From Sphingomonas sp. Leaf357 (GTDB lineage Bacteria; Pseudomonadota; Alphaproteobacteria; Sphingomonadales; Sphingomonadaceae), in NCBI RefSeq assembly GCF_001423845.1, contig NZ_LMPM01000002.1:124001-188000 (forward strand): DNA of 64,000 bases. Reading direction: 5' to 3'. Below, one piece after another: positions 9,881-18,328 of the stretch. Numbering within the stretch: position 1 is the stretch's first letter; each line of letters starts with the position of its first letter. The notes under the pieces are model-generated. The model ran no database searches. It saw nothing but the letters and a program-made list of their open reading frames with translations, and was not told the DNA's origin. Made by a program: the position numbers and the translations under genes.

Positions 9881-10309
9881 TTAGATCGCCCGGCGCCCGA
9901 ACCCCGCCGATGGCCGACGCGCGACCAGCGGGTTGGCCTCGCGCTCGAGCAGCGCCAGCGTCTGTTGGAACAGCGGGCTGAGCTGCACGACATGCTCCAG
10001 GGCTTCCTCCGGCGTATCGTGGTTTTCCACGCAATCGCGCGCGATCGTCTCGATGGTTTCGGCCAGCATGCCGAGCGGCTCGGCCCCGAACTGGCGCGCC
10101 TCGCCCTTCAGCGTGTGGGCAGGGATGACCAGAGCGGCGGCATTGTTGGCGCGCATCGCCGTCTCGATCGCCGCGACCGATTTCACCCCGTCCTCGCGGA
10201 AATAGCCGAGAATACGTACGAACCCCGCGCCCAGTTCGCTTCGCGAACGCTGGTAGGCGGCCCAATCGACCAATGTGCTGCCTTCGAACGACACCGTCTT
10301 CTCCTCCAT
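9881..10309 (-). CDS. Hpt domain (histidine phosphotransfer) protein
   Basis: The 142-residue protein is a single Hpt four-helix domain, which relays phosphoryl groups between response regulators and hybrid kinases. The phosphorylated histidine is His65 in the motif HTLKGEARQFG. There is no kinase or receiver domain. The chosen ATG at 10309 follows an AAGGGGTGGG ribosome site; a longer frame upstream is not Hpt-like. It is monocistronic, and no partner kinase or regulator is encoded beside it, so its phosphorelay cannot be named. Confidence 0.83.
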   Translation of the reverse strand: MEEKTVSFEGSTLVDWAAYQRSRSELGAGFVRILGYFREDGVKSVAAIETAMRANNAAALVIPAHTLKGEARQFGAEPLGMLAETIETIARDCVENHDTPEEALEHVVQLSPLFQQTLALLEREANPLVARRPSAGFGRRAI

Positions 10310-10461
10310 TGGGCGCGACCCACCCCTTGAGAGTGTAGATGACCTTCTAGAAGATTTGGGTAAACGTAAGGTTGACGGACAGAACCGATATGGGTCGATC
10401 AAGATAAACCAACCCACTCAATACTAGTCATTTTTTACTGCGACGTTTGGCGGGTCAGGTT

Positions 10462-11829
10462 CTATAGGTCGAATGGGTTCTTCGGCGCGCGGAGTGTAAG
10501 GCGCACAGGCACCGCGCCGAACCCGAGATCGCGGCGGATGCCGTTGATCAGATAGCGTTGATAGCTCGTCGGCAGTTGATCGACGCGGGTGCCGAACAGC
10601 ACGAAGCCCGGCGGGCGCGTCTTTGCCTGCGTAAGATAGCGCAGCTTGATGCGCTTGCCGCCAGGCGCGGGGGGCGGATTGGCCTCTATCGCTTTCTCGA
10701 ACCAGCGATTGAGTTCGCCGGTACCGACCCGCTTTGACCAGATCTCGCGCGTTTCGAACGCGACCTTGATCAGCATGTCGAGCCCCTTGCCGGTCGCCGC
10801 CGACACGGTCAACACCGGCACGCCCTTGGCTTGGCTCAACCCCTCGTCCAACGCCGCCTTTACGCCGTTGAACAGCGAACTGGCATGTTCGGCCACATCC
10901 CACTTGTTGAGCGCGATGACGAGCGCACGCCCCTCCTGCAACGCGGCGTCGGCGATCCGCAGATCCTGCGATTCCAGCCCGCGCGTCGCATCGAGCAGCA
11001 GCACGACCACTTCGGCGAAATCGATTGCGTGCAGCGCGTCGGCGACGGAGAGCTTTTCTAGCTTGTCCTGTACGTTGGCGCGCTTCCGCATCCCGGCGGT
11101 ATCGATCAGGCGCACCGCGCGCGCCTCGCCCTCGGCATCGTGCCACGTCCAGTCGACCGCGATCGAATCGCGCGTGATGCCAGCTTCCGGACCGGTAATG
11201 AGGCGTTCCTCACCCAGCATGCGATTGATCAACGTGGACTTACCCGCATTCGGGCGCCCGACGATCGCCAGCTTCAGCGGCGCGCTGAGATCGTCCTCAG
11301 CATATTCCGGTTCCTCCTCGACATCCTCGCGATCGATATACGGGAGCAGCGCGTCGAACAGATCGCCCATGCCCTCGCCATGTTCGGCGGAAAGCTGCAC
11401 CGGATCGCCATAGCCGAGAGCGAGCGATTCAAGGATGCCGGCCTCTCCGGCTTTGCCTTCGGCCTTGTTGGCGACCAGCACGATCGGTGTATCGGAGCCG
11501 CGCAGCCAGCGCGAGATTTCTTCTTCGAGTGGCACAACGCCGACGCGCGCGTCGATCATGAACAAAGCGACATCGGCCTGTGCCACCGCTGCCTCGGTCT
11601 GCGCGCGCATGCGGCCAGGGAGCGTCGCGGCGTCCTCATCCTCATATCCGGCAGTGTCGATGATACGGAAATCGACGCCGACCAGCGTGGCGTCGCCCTC
11701 GCGCCGATCGCGGGTCACGCCGGGGCGATCGTCGACCAGAGCAAGCTTCTTGCCGACAAGGCGGTTGAACAGGGTCGACTTGCCGACATTGGGACGGCCG
11801 ATAATCGCGACCACAGGGAGCTTAGACAT
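10462..11829 (-). CDS. der: Ribosome biogenesis GTPase Der (EngA)
   Basis: Der is an essential GTPase that helps assemble the 50S subunit. The 455 residues contain two tandem G domains, with P-loops GRPNVGKSTL (residues 11-20) and GRPNAGKSTL (191-200), each followed by DTAG-type and NK-D motifs (DTAGYEDE, DTAGMRKR, NKWD). A C-terminal KH-like domain follows. It lies downstream of bamB in the same direction, as in the E. coli order yfgM-bamB-der. Confidence 0.97.
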   Translation of the reverse strand: MSKLPVVAIIGRPNVGKSTLFNRLVGKKLALVDDRPGVTRDRREGDATLVGVDFRIIDTAGYEDEDAATLPGRMRAQTEAAVAQADVALFMIDARVGVVPLEEEISRWLRGSDTPIVLVANKAEGKAGEAGILESLALGYGDPVQLSAEHGEGMGDLFDALLPYIDREDVEEEPEYAEDDLSAPLKLAIVGRPNAGKSTLINRMLGEERLITGPEAGITRDSIAVDWTWHDAEGEARAVRLIDTAGMRKRANVQDKLEKLSVADALHAIDFAEVVVLLLDATRGLESQDLRIADAALQEGRALVIALNKWDVAEHASSLFNGVKAALDEGLSQAKGVPVLTVSAATGKGLDMLIKVAFETREIWSKRVGTGELNRWFEKAIEANPPPAPGGKRIKLRYLTQAKTRPPGFVLFGTRVDQLPTSYQRYLINGIRRDLGFGAVPVRLTLRAPKNPFDL

Positions 11830-11905
11830 CGCCGCCCCTTAGCCGGGTTGGCGGCAAAGGTCACGCGGTGTGAACGACGCGCCGTTCACAGTCCCAAAAA
11901 CACAC

Positions 11906-11978
11906 CCGTCATCCCGGACCTGATCCGGAATCCAACCAGCGGCTTTCCGCTACGCACGATCCAAATCCGGGATGACGG
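11906..11978. repeat. Short inverted repeat between bamB and der
   Basis: The arms ccgtcatcccggacctgatc (from 11906) and atccgggatgacgg (ending 11978) pair around a central spacer. This is the same family as the repeat at 1951-2054, but shorter and partly degenerate. Confidence 0.6.
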
Positions 11979-11984
11979 CAGATT

Positions 11985-13307
11985 TTATTTATAGGCTGCA
12001 ATCCGGCCTTTCATATCCATCACGTAAAGCGTGTTGTTGACCACCACCGGCGACAGGTTGAAGGGTGTGCCCGACTTGATGATCGTGCCGATCTCGCCCG
12101 AGGCCACCGCGACCGAGACGATCTCCCCTTCCGAATTGGTCAGCAGCAGACGTCCACCCGCCAGCACCGGGCCAAACCAGGTAATCGTGCCAGAGCGCTT
12201 CTTCTCGTTCGTGAAGCCCTTCAACTGGCTGATCCAGCGCACCTTGCCCGTAGCGCGCGACAGGCAGACGAGCTTGGCATCGTCGGTGACGAGAAACAGC
12301 CATTCGCCCGCGATCCATGGCGTGGAGATACCGGCGAAGTTCTGCGACCAGACGCGGCGGCCCGTGCCGATATCGATCGAGACGGTACGCCCGCCCTGTC
12401 CGACCGCATAGACGCGGCCCTGGTCGATCACTGGCGAAGCGTCGATATCTGCGAGCGACGATACCGAGGTCGAGATCGCCGAGCGCGACAGCGCATCCTG
12501 CCACAAGGCGCGACCGTTTTCGTAGCGATAGGCGTTAAGTTCGCCCGACGAGAAGCCGGCGATGATTGATCCCGAACCTGCGGCCGGAGCAGCGACGCCG
12601 AATACGCCCTGCGATTCGAGACTGCCCGAGGATTGCCAGGCGGTCTTGCCGTCGGCCTGGTTGAGCGCGAACAGCTGATTGTCCTGGCTCAGCACGTAGA
12701 CGTTGCCGTTGGAGATCGTCGGTGCGCCCCGCAGTGGCCCGCCCGGCTTGACGCGCCATACTTCCTTGCCGTCCGCGGCGTTCAGCGCGACCACGTCGCC
12801 CAGGCCATCGGTGGCGAAAACCTTGCCGTCGTCGAAGCTGACCCCGCCGCCGAAGCGCGCTTCGCGGTTCTTCTTGCCCGAGGTCAGATCCACCGACCAA
12901 ACGCGCGCTCCAGTGTCGGCCGAGAACGCGTGGACCGTGGCCGCGACGTCGATCGCATAGAGCCGCCCCTCGGCGACGACCGGCGGCGCGGCAAGACGCT
13001 GGCGGTTGCTGCCGCCATCGACACTCGCCACCCAGCTGCGCGACAGCGACTGGCCAAGCGAGAGCTGGCCCATCGACTTGGCCGCATTACCGCCCGGCTG
13101 CGCCCATTCGGTATTCGTTTCCGGTGCGGGCAGCAGCACTTCGACCGCGGCGATCGTCTTGTCGGCTTCGACCGGCGCTTCCGACAAGAGAATCGGAACG
13201 CGATCGCCCAGCACCGGGGTCTTCTTGCCGCCGCCCTTGAAGATTCCGCAGGCGCTGAGCGCCATCAGCGCCGCGATTGCGACCGACGCCCTGGTCCGTG
13301 TCATCAT
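11985..13307 (-). CDS. bamB: Outer membrane assembly lipoprotein BamB (PQQ-repeat beta-propeller)
   Basis: BamB is a periplasm-facing lipoprotein of the BAM complex that inserts beta-barrel proteins into the outer membrane. The N-terminus is a lipoprotein signal with lipobox LSAC, placing the acylated cysteine at residue 20. The rest is a propeller of PQQ-like strands such as GRRVWSQNF and GKVRWISQL. At 440 residues it is longer than the E. coli protein but typical for alphaproteobacteria. Its ATG overlaps the stop of the upstream gene (ATGATGA), so translation is coupled, and der follows. Confidence 0.93.
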   Translation of the reverse strand: MMTRTRASVAIAALMALSACGIFKGGGKKTPVLGDRVPILLSEAPVEADKTIAAVEVLLPAPETNTEWAQPGGNAAKSMGQLSLGQSLSRSWVASVDGGSNRQRLAAPPVVAEGRLYAIDVAATVHAFSADTGARVWSVDLTSGKKNREARFGGGVSFDDGKVFATDGLGDVVALNAADGKEVWRVKPGGPLRGAPTISNGNVYVLSQDNQLFALNQADGKTAWQSSGSLESQGVFGVAAPAAGSGSIIAGFSSGELNAYRYENGRALWQDALSRSAISTSVSSLADIDASPVIDQGRVYAVGQGGRTVSIDIGTGRRVWSQNFAGISTPWIAGEWLFLVTDDAKLVCLSRATGKVRWISQLKGFTNEKKRSGTITWFGPVLAGGRLLLTNSEGEIVSVAVASGEIGTIIKSGTPFNLSPVVVNNTLYVMDMKGRIAAYK

Positions 13308-14005
13308 GGTGCTTTCTTTTCCTCAACGGTATCGACCGCGTCGATCCCCAGTACGCCGGCCATCTGAACCGCGCGTTGACGGATGCTGGCCGGGACGGTC
13401 TCTTCCTTGGCGATCTGCGCGAAGAGCGGACCGGCCAGCTCCTTGCGGTTCATTTCCAGATAGGCCGCGGCGACCAGCTCGCCCGCACTGCCGAACCATG
13501 GGTTGCCCTTCACGACCAGCGGCTTCAGCCGCGTGACGACCATGTCGGGCTTCAGCGTATCGAATTCGGCCGAGGTCTGGCGGATCAATGCGAGATCGCG
13601 GAACGGCTGGGCGAGCGACGTATCGGCCGCGATCTCGCCGAACTTGGCGGCGGCACCCTTCAGATCGTTCTTGGCGAGCAGCACGTTGCCCTGGCTGAAC
13701 TTCGCGCTGGCGCGGATGCCCCCGACATCGGAACCGGCCAAAGTCTCGAGCGGCACTGCGGCGGCGTCGGTCTTCTGCGCGGTCAGATCATCGATCGCGG
13801 CGCTGAGCTGTTCGCCTTGGACGCCCGCCGCCTCGGTCTGGCGATGTTGCCAGTACAGCACGCCGCCGAACACCGCGAGGGCAAGCCCGATCCCGGCCAG
13901 CAGCCAGCGGCCATAGCGCGTCCAGAAACTGGTCAGCTGATCGCGGCGGAGTTCTTCATCGACCTCGCGCAGGAAAGCTTCGTCGGTAGGCGGCGTGACG
14001 GCCAA
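13304..14005 (-). CDS. Tetratricopeptide-like inner membrane protein, YfgM family
   Basis: The 233-residue protein has a cytoplasmic N-terminal segment, one membrane helix at about residues 33-52 (WLLAGIGLALAVFGGVLYW) and a periplasmic helical repeat domain. This matches YfgM, an ancillary SecYEG translocon partner that hands substrates to periplasmic chaperones. The gene directly precedes bamB and overlaps it by four bases, matching the E. coli yfgM-bamB order. The function is inferred from family and synteny. Confidence 0.82.
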   Translation of the reverse strand: MAVTPPTDEAFLREVDEELRRDQLTSFWTRYGRWLLAGIGLALAVFGGVLYWQHRQTEAAGVQGEQLSAAIDDLTAQKTDAAAVPLETLAGSDVGGIRASAKFSQGNVLLAKNDLKGAAAKFGEIAADTSLAQPFRDLALIRQTSAEFDTLKPDMVVTRLKPLVVKGNPWFGSAGELVAAAYLEMNRKELAGPLFAQIAKEETVPASIRQRAVQMAGVLGIDAVDTVEEKKAP

Positions 14006-14077
14006 GGCAGGCTCCAGATCGGGTCGGGGAATGGAAGCCGCGGACCTTAGCGACGCACGGCTGGAAGGGAAAGGGGA

Positions 14078-14950
14078 TCAATCCTTCGGCTGATAGGTCT
14101 GCTCCGGCCCGGGGAAGGTGCGGGAGCGAACGTCCGAAGCATAGGTCTCGACCGCGGCAGAAATGCGGCCGGCCATGTCGTCGAATTTCTTCACGAACCG
14201 CGCGGTGCGCTCGAACAATCCCAGCATATCTTCGGTGACGAGCACCTGCCCGTCGCAATCCGCCGAAGCGCCGATGCCGATCACCGGGCAGGAGACTTCG
14301 GCGGTGATCGCGCGGGCGAGGGGTTCGATCACGCCCTCCGCGACGATCGCGAACGCGCCCGCCTCGGCGATCGCGCGGGCATCGGAGATGATCTTGGCAT
14401 GTTCGGCGTTGCTGCGGCCGCGCGCGCCATATCCGCCGAGCGCGTTCACCGCCTGCGGCGTGAGGCCGATATGCCCCATCACCGGAATGCCGCGCGCCGA
14501 CAGGAACGCGACCGTCGGGGCCATCGCCTCCCCGCCCTCCATCTTCACCGCCGCCGCGCCGGTTTCGGCCATCACGCGCGCGGCGGAGTGGAACGCCTGT
14601 TCTGGGCTGGCCTCATAGCTGCCGAACGGCATGTCGATCACAACGACGGAATGGTAGCTGCCGCGTACCACGGCGGCACCGTGCGCGCACATCATGTCGA
14701 GCGTGACGGGCAAGGTGGACGGCAGGCCGTAAATCACCTGCCCCAGACTATCGCCGACCAATAGCAGGTCGCAGTGCGGATCGAGCAGCTGCGCCATGCG
14801 CACGGTGTAGGCGGTGAGCATCACCAGCGGCTCCCCAGTACCATTGGGGCCCTTGCGGGCGAGGATCGCGGGCACGGTGAGGCGCTTCATCGGCGCGGGT
14901 GTGGGGTTCGCGCGGCTGGTCGAGGTGTCGATCGTGAAGGTCGTGGACAT
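14078..14950 (-). CDS. panB: 3-methyl-2-oxobutanoate hydroxymethyltransferase
   Basis: PanB makes ketopantoate from alpha-ketoisovalerate and 5,10-methylene-THF, the first step of pantothenate and coenzyme A synthesis. The TIM-barrel signatures are present: [37 protein letters not shown] and [10 protein letters not shown]. The 290 residues include an extended N-terminal tail before the conserved domain at about residue 24, so the internal ATG at MKRLTVPA is an alternative start. It lies 72 bases upstream of the YfgM-like gene. panC is not in view. Confidence 0.96.
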   Translation of the reverse strand: MSTTFTIDTSTSRANPTPAPMKRLTVPAILARKGPNGTGEPLVMLTAYTVRMAQLLDPHCDLLLVGDSLGQVIYGLPSTLPVTLDMMCAHGAAVVRGSYHSVVVIDMPFGSYEASPEQAFHSAARVMAETGAAAVKMEGGEAMAPTVAFLSARGIPVMGHIGLTPQAVNALGGYGARGRSNAEHAKIISDARAIAEAGAFAIVAEGVIEPLARAITAEVSCPVIGIGASADCDGQVLVTEDMLGLFERTARFVKKFDDMAGRISAAVETYASDVRSRTFPGPEQTYQPKD

Positions 14951-15012
14951 GGAGTGCGCTTACCGGGTTGGGCGGAAGTTGCCAATGTTGGCGCGCATCC
15001 AGTGCCGCGCGC

Positions 15013-15042
15013 TTGACTTGATGTTAGAAATATATAACATCA
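15013..15042 (+). promoter_or_regulatory. Promoter with overlapping palindromic operator
   Basis: TTGACT (15013-15018) is a good -35 hexamer. Immediately after it, TGATGTTA (15019-15026) and TAACATCA (15035-15042) form a perfect 8-bp inverted repeat with an 8-base AT-rich centre, which covers the likely -10 region. Such an arrangement fits a dimeric repressor blocking its own promoter. The HTH protein encoded two genes downstream is the obvious candidate. Repression is inferred, not shown. Confidence 0.6.
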
Positions 15043-15069
15043 TGCATATCAAAACTAACTGGAGCGGAC

Positions 15070-15531
15070 ATGACGTTCAGGGAAAAGTCGCTGTGGGTAT
15101 CGATGATCGCGTCGGCCGCGATCTGGGGATCGTATCTCTTCGACGTCGGATCGCTGCTCGCGCACGGCACGGTCAGCGCGGCCCAGGCCTATGGCGGCTT
15201 CACGCGATCGGTGATCCTGCTGGTCGTCGTGCAGGTGGCGGCGACGATCGTGCTGGCGACCATGGCCCCATCGGACGCCAACGCGCCGGAGGACATGCGC
15301 GACAAGGAATTCGCCGCCAGTGCCGCGCTGCCGGCCTACACCCTGCTGAGCCTGGTCATCGTCGTCGCGATGCTGGCGATCCCGCTGCTGGTGCAGGTCG
15401 CCCCGCGCTACATCACCGGCGACCCGGCAATGGTGATCGCGATCGTGCTGGGCAATGCCATGCTGCTGGCGCTCGTGATCGCCCACGTCACCTATTGCGC
15501 CGCGCAGATCCACCGTTACCGGCACGGCTGA
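15070..15531 (+). CDS. Four-helix integral membrane protein paired with an HTH regulator
   Basis: The 153-residue protein has about four hydrophobic helices (residues 8-30, 45-65, 87-110 and 120-143) with short loops, one of them charged (APSDANAPEDMRDKE). No enzymatic motif is visible. It is followed after a single base by a small HTH regulator, an arrangement seen for many membrane protein/YozG-type regulator pairs in bacteria. An AGCGGA ribosome site precedes the ATG. The function is unknown; a role in stress sensing or in controlling the regulator is possible. Confidence 0.75.
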   Translation: MTFREKSLWVSMIASAAIWGSYLFDVGSLLAHGTVSAAQAYGGFTRSVILLVVVQVAATIVLATMAPSDANAPEDMRDKEFAASAALPAYTLLSLVIVVAMLAIPLLVQVAPRYITGDPAMVIAIVLGNAMLLALVIAHVTYCAAQIHRYRHG

Positions 15532-15532
15532 C

Positions 15533-15748
15533 ATGGCCAAGCCACACATCACCAATCAGATCCGGACGCTGCGCTTCATGGCCGGCGAAATGACGCAGGC
15601 GGAGCTGGGCGAGCATATTCAGGTCACGCGGCAGACGATCGCGGCGATCGAGCAGGGCAAATATTCGCCCACGCTGGAGGCCGCGTTCCGCATCGCCAAG
15701 GTGTTCGGCAAGCCGCTGGACGACGTGTTCCAATGGGTGGACGACTAA
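15533..15748 (+). CDS. Small HTH (Xre/YozG-type) transcriptional regulator
   Basis: This 71-residue protein is one Xre-type helix-turn-helix domain. The HTH core is TQAELGEHIQVTRQTIAAIE (about residues 21-40), followed by GKYSPTLEAAFRIAKVF, which is typical of YozG-like regulators. It lacks an effector domain. Its start codon lies one base after the stop of the membrane-protein gene, so the two are co-translated, and the palindrome at 15019-15042 is the likely binding site. Confidence 0.9.
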   Translation: MAKPHITNQIRTLRFMAGEMTQAELGEHIQVTRQTIAAIEQGKYSPTLEAAFRIAKVFGKPLDDVFQWVDD

Positions 15749-15753
15749 ATCGA

Positions 15754-16191
15754 TCAGGACACCCAGCCGCGCCGCCGGGCATGGTTCGAGAGCCAGATCT
15801 CGAACGCGCCGATCGCTGCGATCAGGATCGGAAAGCCGGCGGCGGCGACGAAGCCCTTCACCGCGACGATGTCGGAGTTGCCGAAGAAATACCCGAACAT
15901 CACGACGACCAGCACGAGCGACAGCACGAACAACGGATGTGCAAATCGCGAGCGGGCCAGCAGGGCAATCGCGCCGAACAATCCGCTCCACACCCCACCG
16001 CCATAGAGCCACAGAAACCAATGCGGGCGGCTGGCGAGCAATTCCCGGTCGTATTCCGACATCTCAGCGAGACGTTCGGGGGTGGTCGTCACATCCATGT
16101 AGAAGGCCGCGACGCCCATCATGCCCCAGAGCAGGACCAACACCGCCACGATCCAGAACCAGCCAGGTGCCTTGTTGCGAAATGACGCCAC
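15754..16191 (-). CDS. Conserved membrane protein, function unknown
   Basis: The 145-residue protein has about four transmembrane helices: near residues 11-32, 60-80, 88-104 and 112-132. A soluble loop after the first helix is acidic (TPERLAEMSEYDRELL). Similar small proteins occur widely in sphingomonads without a known role. The gene is convergent with the HTH regulator gene, the two stops being 5 bases apart, so transcripts from both strands may collide there. Confidence 0.7.
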   Translation of the reverse strand: MASFRNKAPGWFWIVAVLVLLWGMMGVAAFYMDVTTTPERLAEMSEYDRELLASRPHWFLWLYGGGVWSGLFGAIALLARSRFAHPLFVLSLVLVVVMFGYFFGNSDIVAVKGFVAAAGFPILIAAIGAFEIWLSNHARRRGWVS

Positions 16192-16313
16192 GTCGGTTGC
16201 TCCCCTATTTCGGGGCGAAGGATGCGCCGAATATTACGGTAGCGCAACTTCCTCTGTTTCGGCGCGGGTCACCCCAAATATCCGTTGAAGAGCCATCCCC
16301 TGACCTCCTTACT

Positions 16314-16399
16314 CGTCATCCCCGCGAAGGCGGGAATCCAGCTTCCTATTCTGGCGGCGGGCAAGGCAGCGGGATCCCGGATCAAGTCCGGGATGACGG
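16314..16399. repeat. Composite inverted repeat
   Basis: The left part (cgtcatccccgcgaaggcgg, from 16314) and the right part (atcaagtccgggatgacgg, ending 16399) share only their outer gtcat/atgac ends. The left arm belongs to the 'gcgaaggcggg' type and the right arm to the 'gatcaagtccggg' type, so this looks like a hybrid of the two repeat types in the window. It lies in the 225-base gap between two minus-strand genes. Confidence 0.55.
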
Positions 16400-16416
16400 A
16401 TCATGATGATCGGACC

Positions 16417-16698
16417 TCAGCCGACCTTCACGCCCTTCCAGAAGGCGAAGCGGCCCTTGATCTCGGCGGCGGCGGATTTCGGGTCGGGGTAATACCAGGC
16501 GGCATCCGGGTTGCGCTGCCCGTCGACGACGACGGTCTTGTAGCTGGCATCGCCCTTCCACGGGCAATGGCTGTGCGTCCCGCTATCCTCGAACAGGTCG
16601 GCGTGCAGGCTGTCGGCGGGGAAATAATGATTGCCCTCGACCACGACGGTGTCGTCCGATTGCGCGAGGATCGCGCCGTTCCAAGTGGCAGTCGGCAT
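16417..16698 (-). CDS. DUF427 domain protein
   Basis: The 93-residue protein matches the DUF427 family (tryptophan-rich barrel). Family-typical parts are CPWKGDASYKTV and NPDAAWYYPDPKSAA. No biochemical role has been firmly established. It is the last gene of the beta-lactamase/GNAT/YffB-like operon, 12 bases after the preceding stop. Confidence 0.88.
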   Translation of the reverse strand: MPTATWNGAILAQSDDTVVVEGNHYFPADSLHADLFEDSGTHSHCPWKGDASYKTVVVDGQRNPDAAWYYPDPKSAAAEIKGRFAFWKGVKVG

Positions 16699-16710
16699 GG
16701 CAGATTTTCC

Positions 16711-17061
16711 TTATGAAGCGATCCCGGCGTCAAGATAGGTATCCGGCTTGAACCCCGCCAGCAGCACGTCGCCCTGGACAAGGATCGGCCGCTTGATCAT
16801 CGACGGTAGCGACAGCATCAATGCAATCGCCTTATCTTCGTTCAGGTCGGCCCGATCGGCCTCGGGCAGCTTGCGGAACGTCGTGCCCTGGCGGTTGAGC
16901 ACCGTCTCCCAACCGAGCTTCGCGGTCCAGCCGCGCAACGTCGCCGCGTCGATTCCGGCCTTCTTGTAATCGTGGAAGGTGTAGGCGACGCCTTGCGCGT
17001 CGAGCCAGACGCGCGCCTTCTTCACCGTGTCGCAATTGGGGATACCGTAGAGAATCGTCAT
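16711..17061 (-). CDS. Spx/YffB-type ArsC-like protein
   Basis: The 116-residue protein has the ArsC/Spx thioredoxin fold. It starts MTILYGIPNCDTVKKARVWL, with a single active-site cysteine at residue 10 and CDTVKKAR in place of the arsenate reductase loop. The segment SMIKRPILV is family-typical. YffB-like proteins are annotated as thiol reductases and do not reduce arsenate efficiently. The ATG overlaps the upstream GNAT stop by four bases, so translation is coupled. Confidence 0.87.
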   Translation of the reverse strand: MTILYGIPNCDTVKKARVWLDAQGVAYTFHDYKKAGIDAATLRGWTAKLGWETVLNRQGTTFRKLPEADRADLNEDKAIALMLSLPSMIKRPILVQGDVLLAGFKPDTYLDAGIAS

Positions 17062-17489
17062 CGTTCGTCCTTCAGGAAACGGCCGAGCGTAACGACATTC
17101 TGCCGCTCCAGCCCGAGCGCCGCGTAGAAATCGAGCGCGGCGGCGTTGTCGTCGCGCACCATCAACTGAATCTTCGGCGCGCCCTGCCCACGCAGCCACT
17201 CCTCGGCCGCCGCCATCAGCGCGCGGCCCAATCCACCACGTCGTGAATCGGGGCCGACGGCGAGATAATAGACCCAGCCACGATGTCCGTCGAAGCCGAC
17301 CATGACGCTGGCGACGATCGCACCGTCGTCGGCTCCGCCGTCACGAACGACGAGTACGGTCGATCCGGGGCTGCGCAAGGCCAGCGCGAAATCGGCGGCG
17401 GGGTCGTTCCAAGGGCGCGTCAGGCCGCACGCCTGCCATAAGGCGATGACCTGCGCGCCGTCCGCCGCCCGCGCGGGTTCCGGCGTCAC
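17058..17489 (-). CDS. GNAT family N-acetyltransferase (YpeA-like)
   Basis: The 143-residue protein carries one GNAT domain. The acetyl-CoA binding motif is VGPDSRRGGLGRALMAAAE, and the C-terminal NAAALDFYAALGLE is typical. It resembles YpeA-type acetyltransferases; the substrate is unknown and may be a protein or a small amine. The start is GTG, overlapping the stop of the upstream metallo-beta-lactamase gene (GTGA). It belongs to a four-gene coupled operon. Confidence 0.9.
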   Translation of the reverse strand: MTPEPARAADGAQVIALWQACGLTRPWNDPAADFALALRSPGSTVLVVRDGGADDGAIVASVMVGFDGHRGWVYYLAVGPDSRRGGLGRALMAAAEEWLRGQGAPKIQLMVRDDNAAALDFYAALGLERQNVVTLGRFLKDER

Positions 17490-18328
17490 GGCTGCTTTTG
17501 CTGCTTGGCCAATTCGACCGCGAACGCGGCGCGCGCGTCCTGCACCATCTTCGGCAGCACCGTCCGGTCGATCAATGTGTGCCTGGCGACGCGATCCATC
17601 AGGTCGGTCATTTCAGGATGAAACGGCAGCACGACATCGGCCTGCAACGCACCGATCCGATCGAAGCTCGTGCGGAAATCCCCGACGATGCCGGGATAGG
17701 CGCGATTGCCGACCAGCCGGTTGCCGGCGACGGTGAGGCTGCACGCGAACAGGACGTCCAGCGGCTTGCCGCGCTGCAAAATCCGCATCTTGTAGCTCGT
17801 GCAGCCCGGCGTATGCCCCGGCGTCGCCACGGCGGTCAGCGTGACGCCGCCCAGCGCGATACGCTCGCCATTGCGCACCGCACGATTCACATGCGCGGCG
17901 GGGAAGCGGACGACGCCGTAATTGGTCTCGCCCGGGGGGATGCCGCTGTCGAGGGCGGTTTCGTCCCCCGCGCCGGCGACCAGCTTGGCACCGCTCATCC
18001 TTTTCAGCGCCGCCACCGCACCGACATGATCGAAATGCGCGTGGCTGACGAGGATCAGCTTCACGTCGCGCAGCTTCACGCCACGCGCCACGATGTTGCG
18101 TGCGACCGCGTCCGCATTCTGCTCCATCGTGCCATCGATCAGGATCGCGCCGGCGGGCGTGTGGATGAGATAGGCGGCGAGCCCTTCCGATCCGACATAG
18201 TCGATCGCGCCGATCACCGGAAACGGCGCGATCGGGCGCGTCCAGGCCGGAGGATCGAGGCTTGCGGCGGCCGGGCCGGCGATGGCGGCCAGCGCGACCG
18301 TGATCAAAAGGTTGGAGAGGTGTCGCAT
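17486..18328 (-). CDS. Subclass B3 metallo-beta-lactamase
   Basis: This 280-residue protein is exported by a signal peptide (about residues 1-22, ending GPAAA) and should act in the periplasm, hydrolysing beta-lactams with two zinc ions. The zinc ligands are visible: His96, His98, Asp100 and His101 in SHAHFDHVG, His172 in TPGHTPGCTSY, and His237 in LPFHPEM. The B3-type segment SLTVAGNRLVGN follows Cys196. Glyoxalase-II-like hydrolases are a weaker alternative, because the whole domain layout follows B3 enzymes. The ATG at 18328 has a GGAGG ribosome site; a longer frame upstream lacks one. It is the first gene of a coupled operon. Activity is not proven. Confidence 0.87.
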   Translation of the reverse strand: MRHLSNLLITVALAAIAGPAAASLDPPAWTRPIAPFPVIGAIDYVGSEGLAAYLIHTPAGAILIDGTMEQNADAVARNIVARGVKLRDVKLILVSHAHFDHVGAVAALKRMSGAKLVAGAGDETALDSGIPPGETNYGVVRFPAAHVNRAVRNGERIALGGVTLTAVATPGHTPGCTSYKMRILQRGKPLDVLFACSLTVAGNRLVGNRAYPGIVGDFRTSFDRIGALQADVVLPFHPEMTDLMDRVARHTLIDRTVLPKMVQDARAAFAVELAKQQKQP

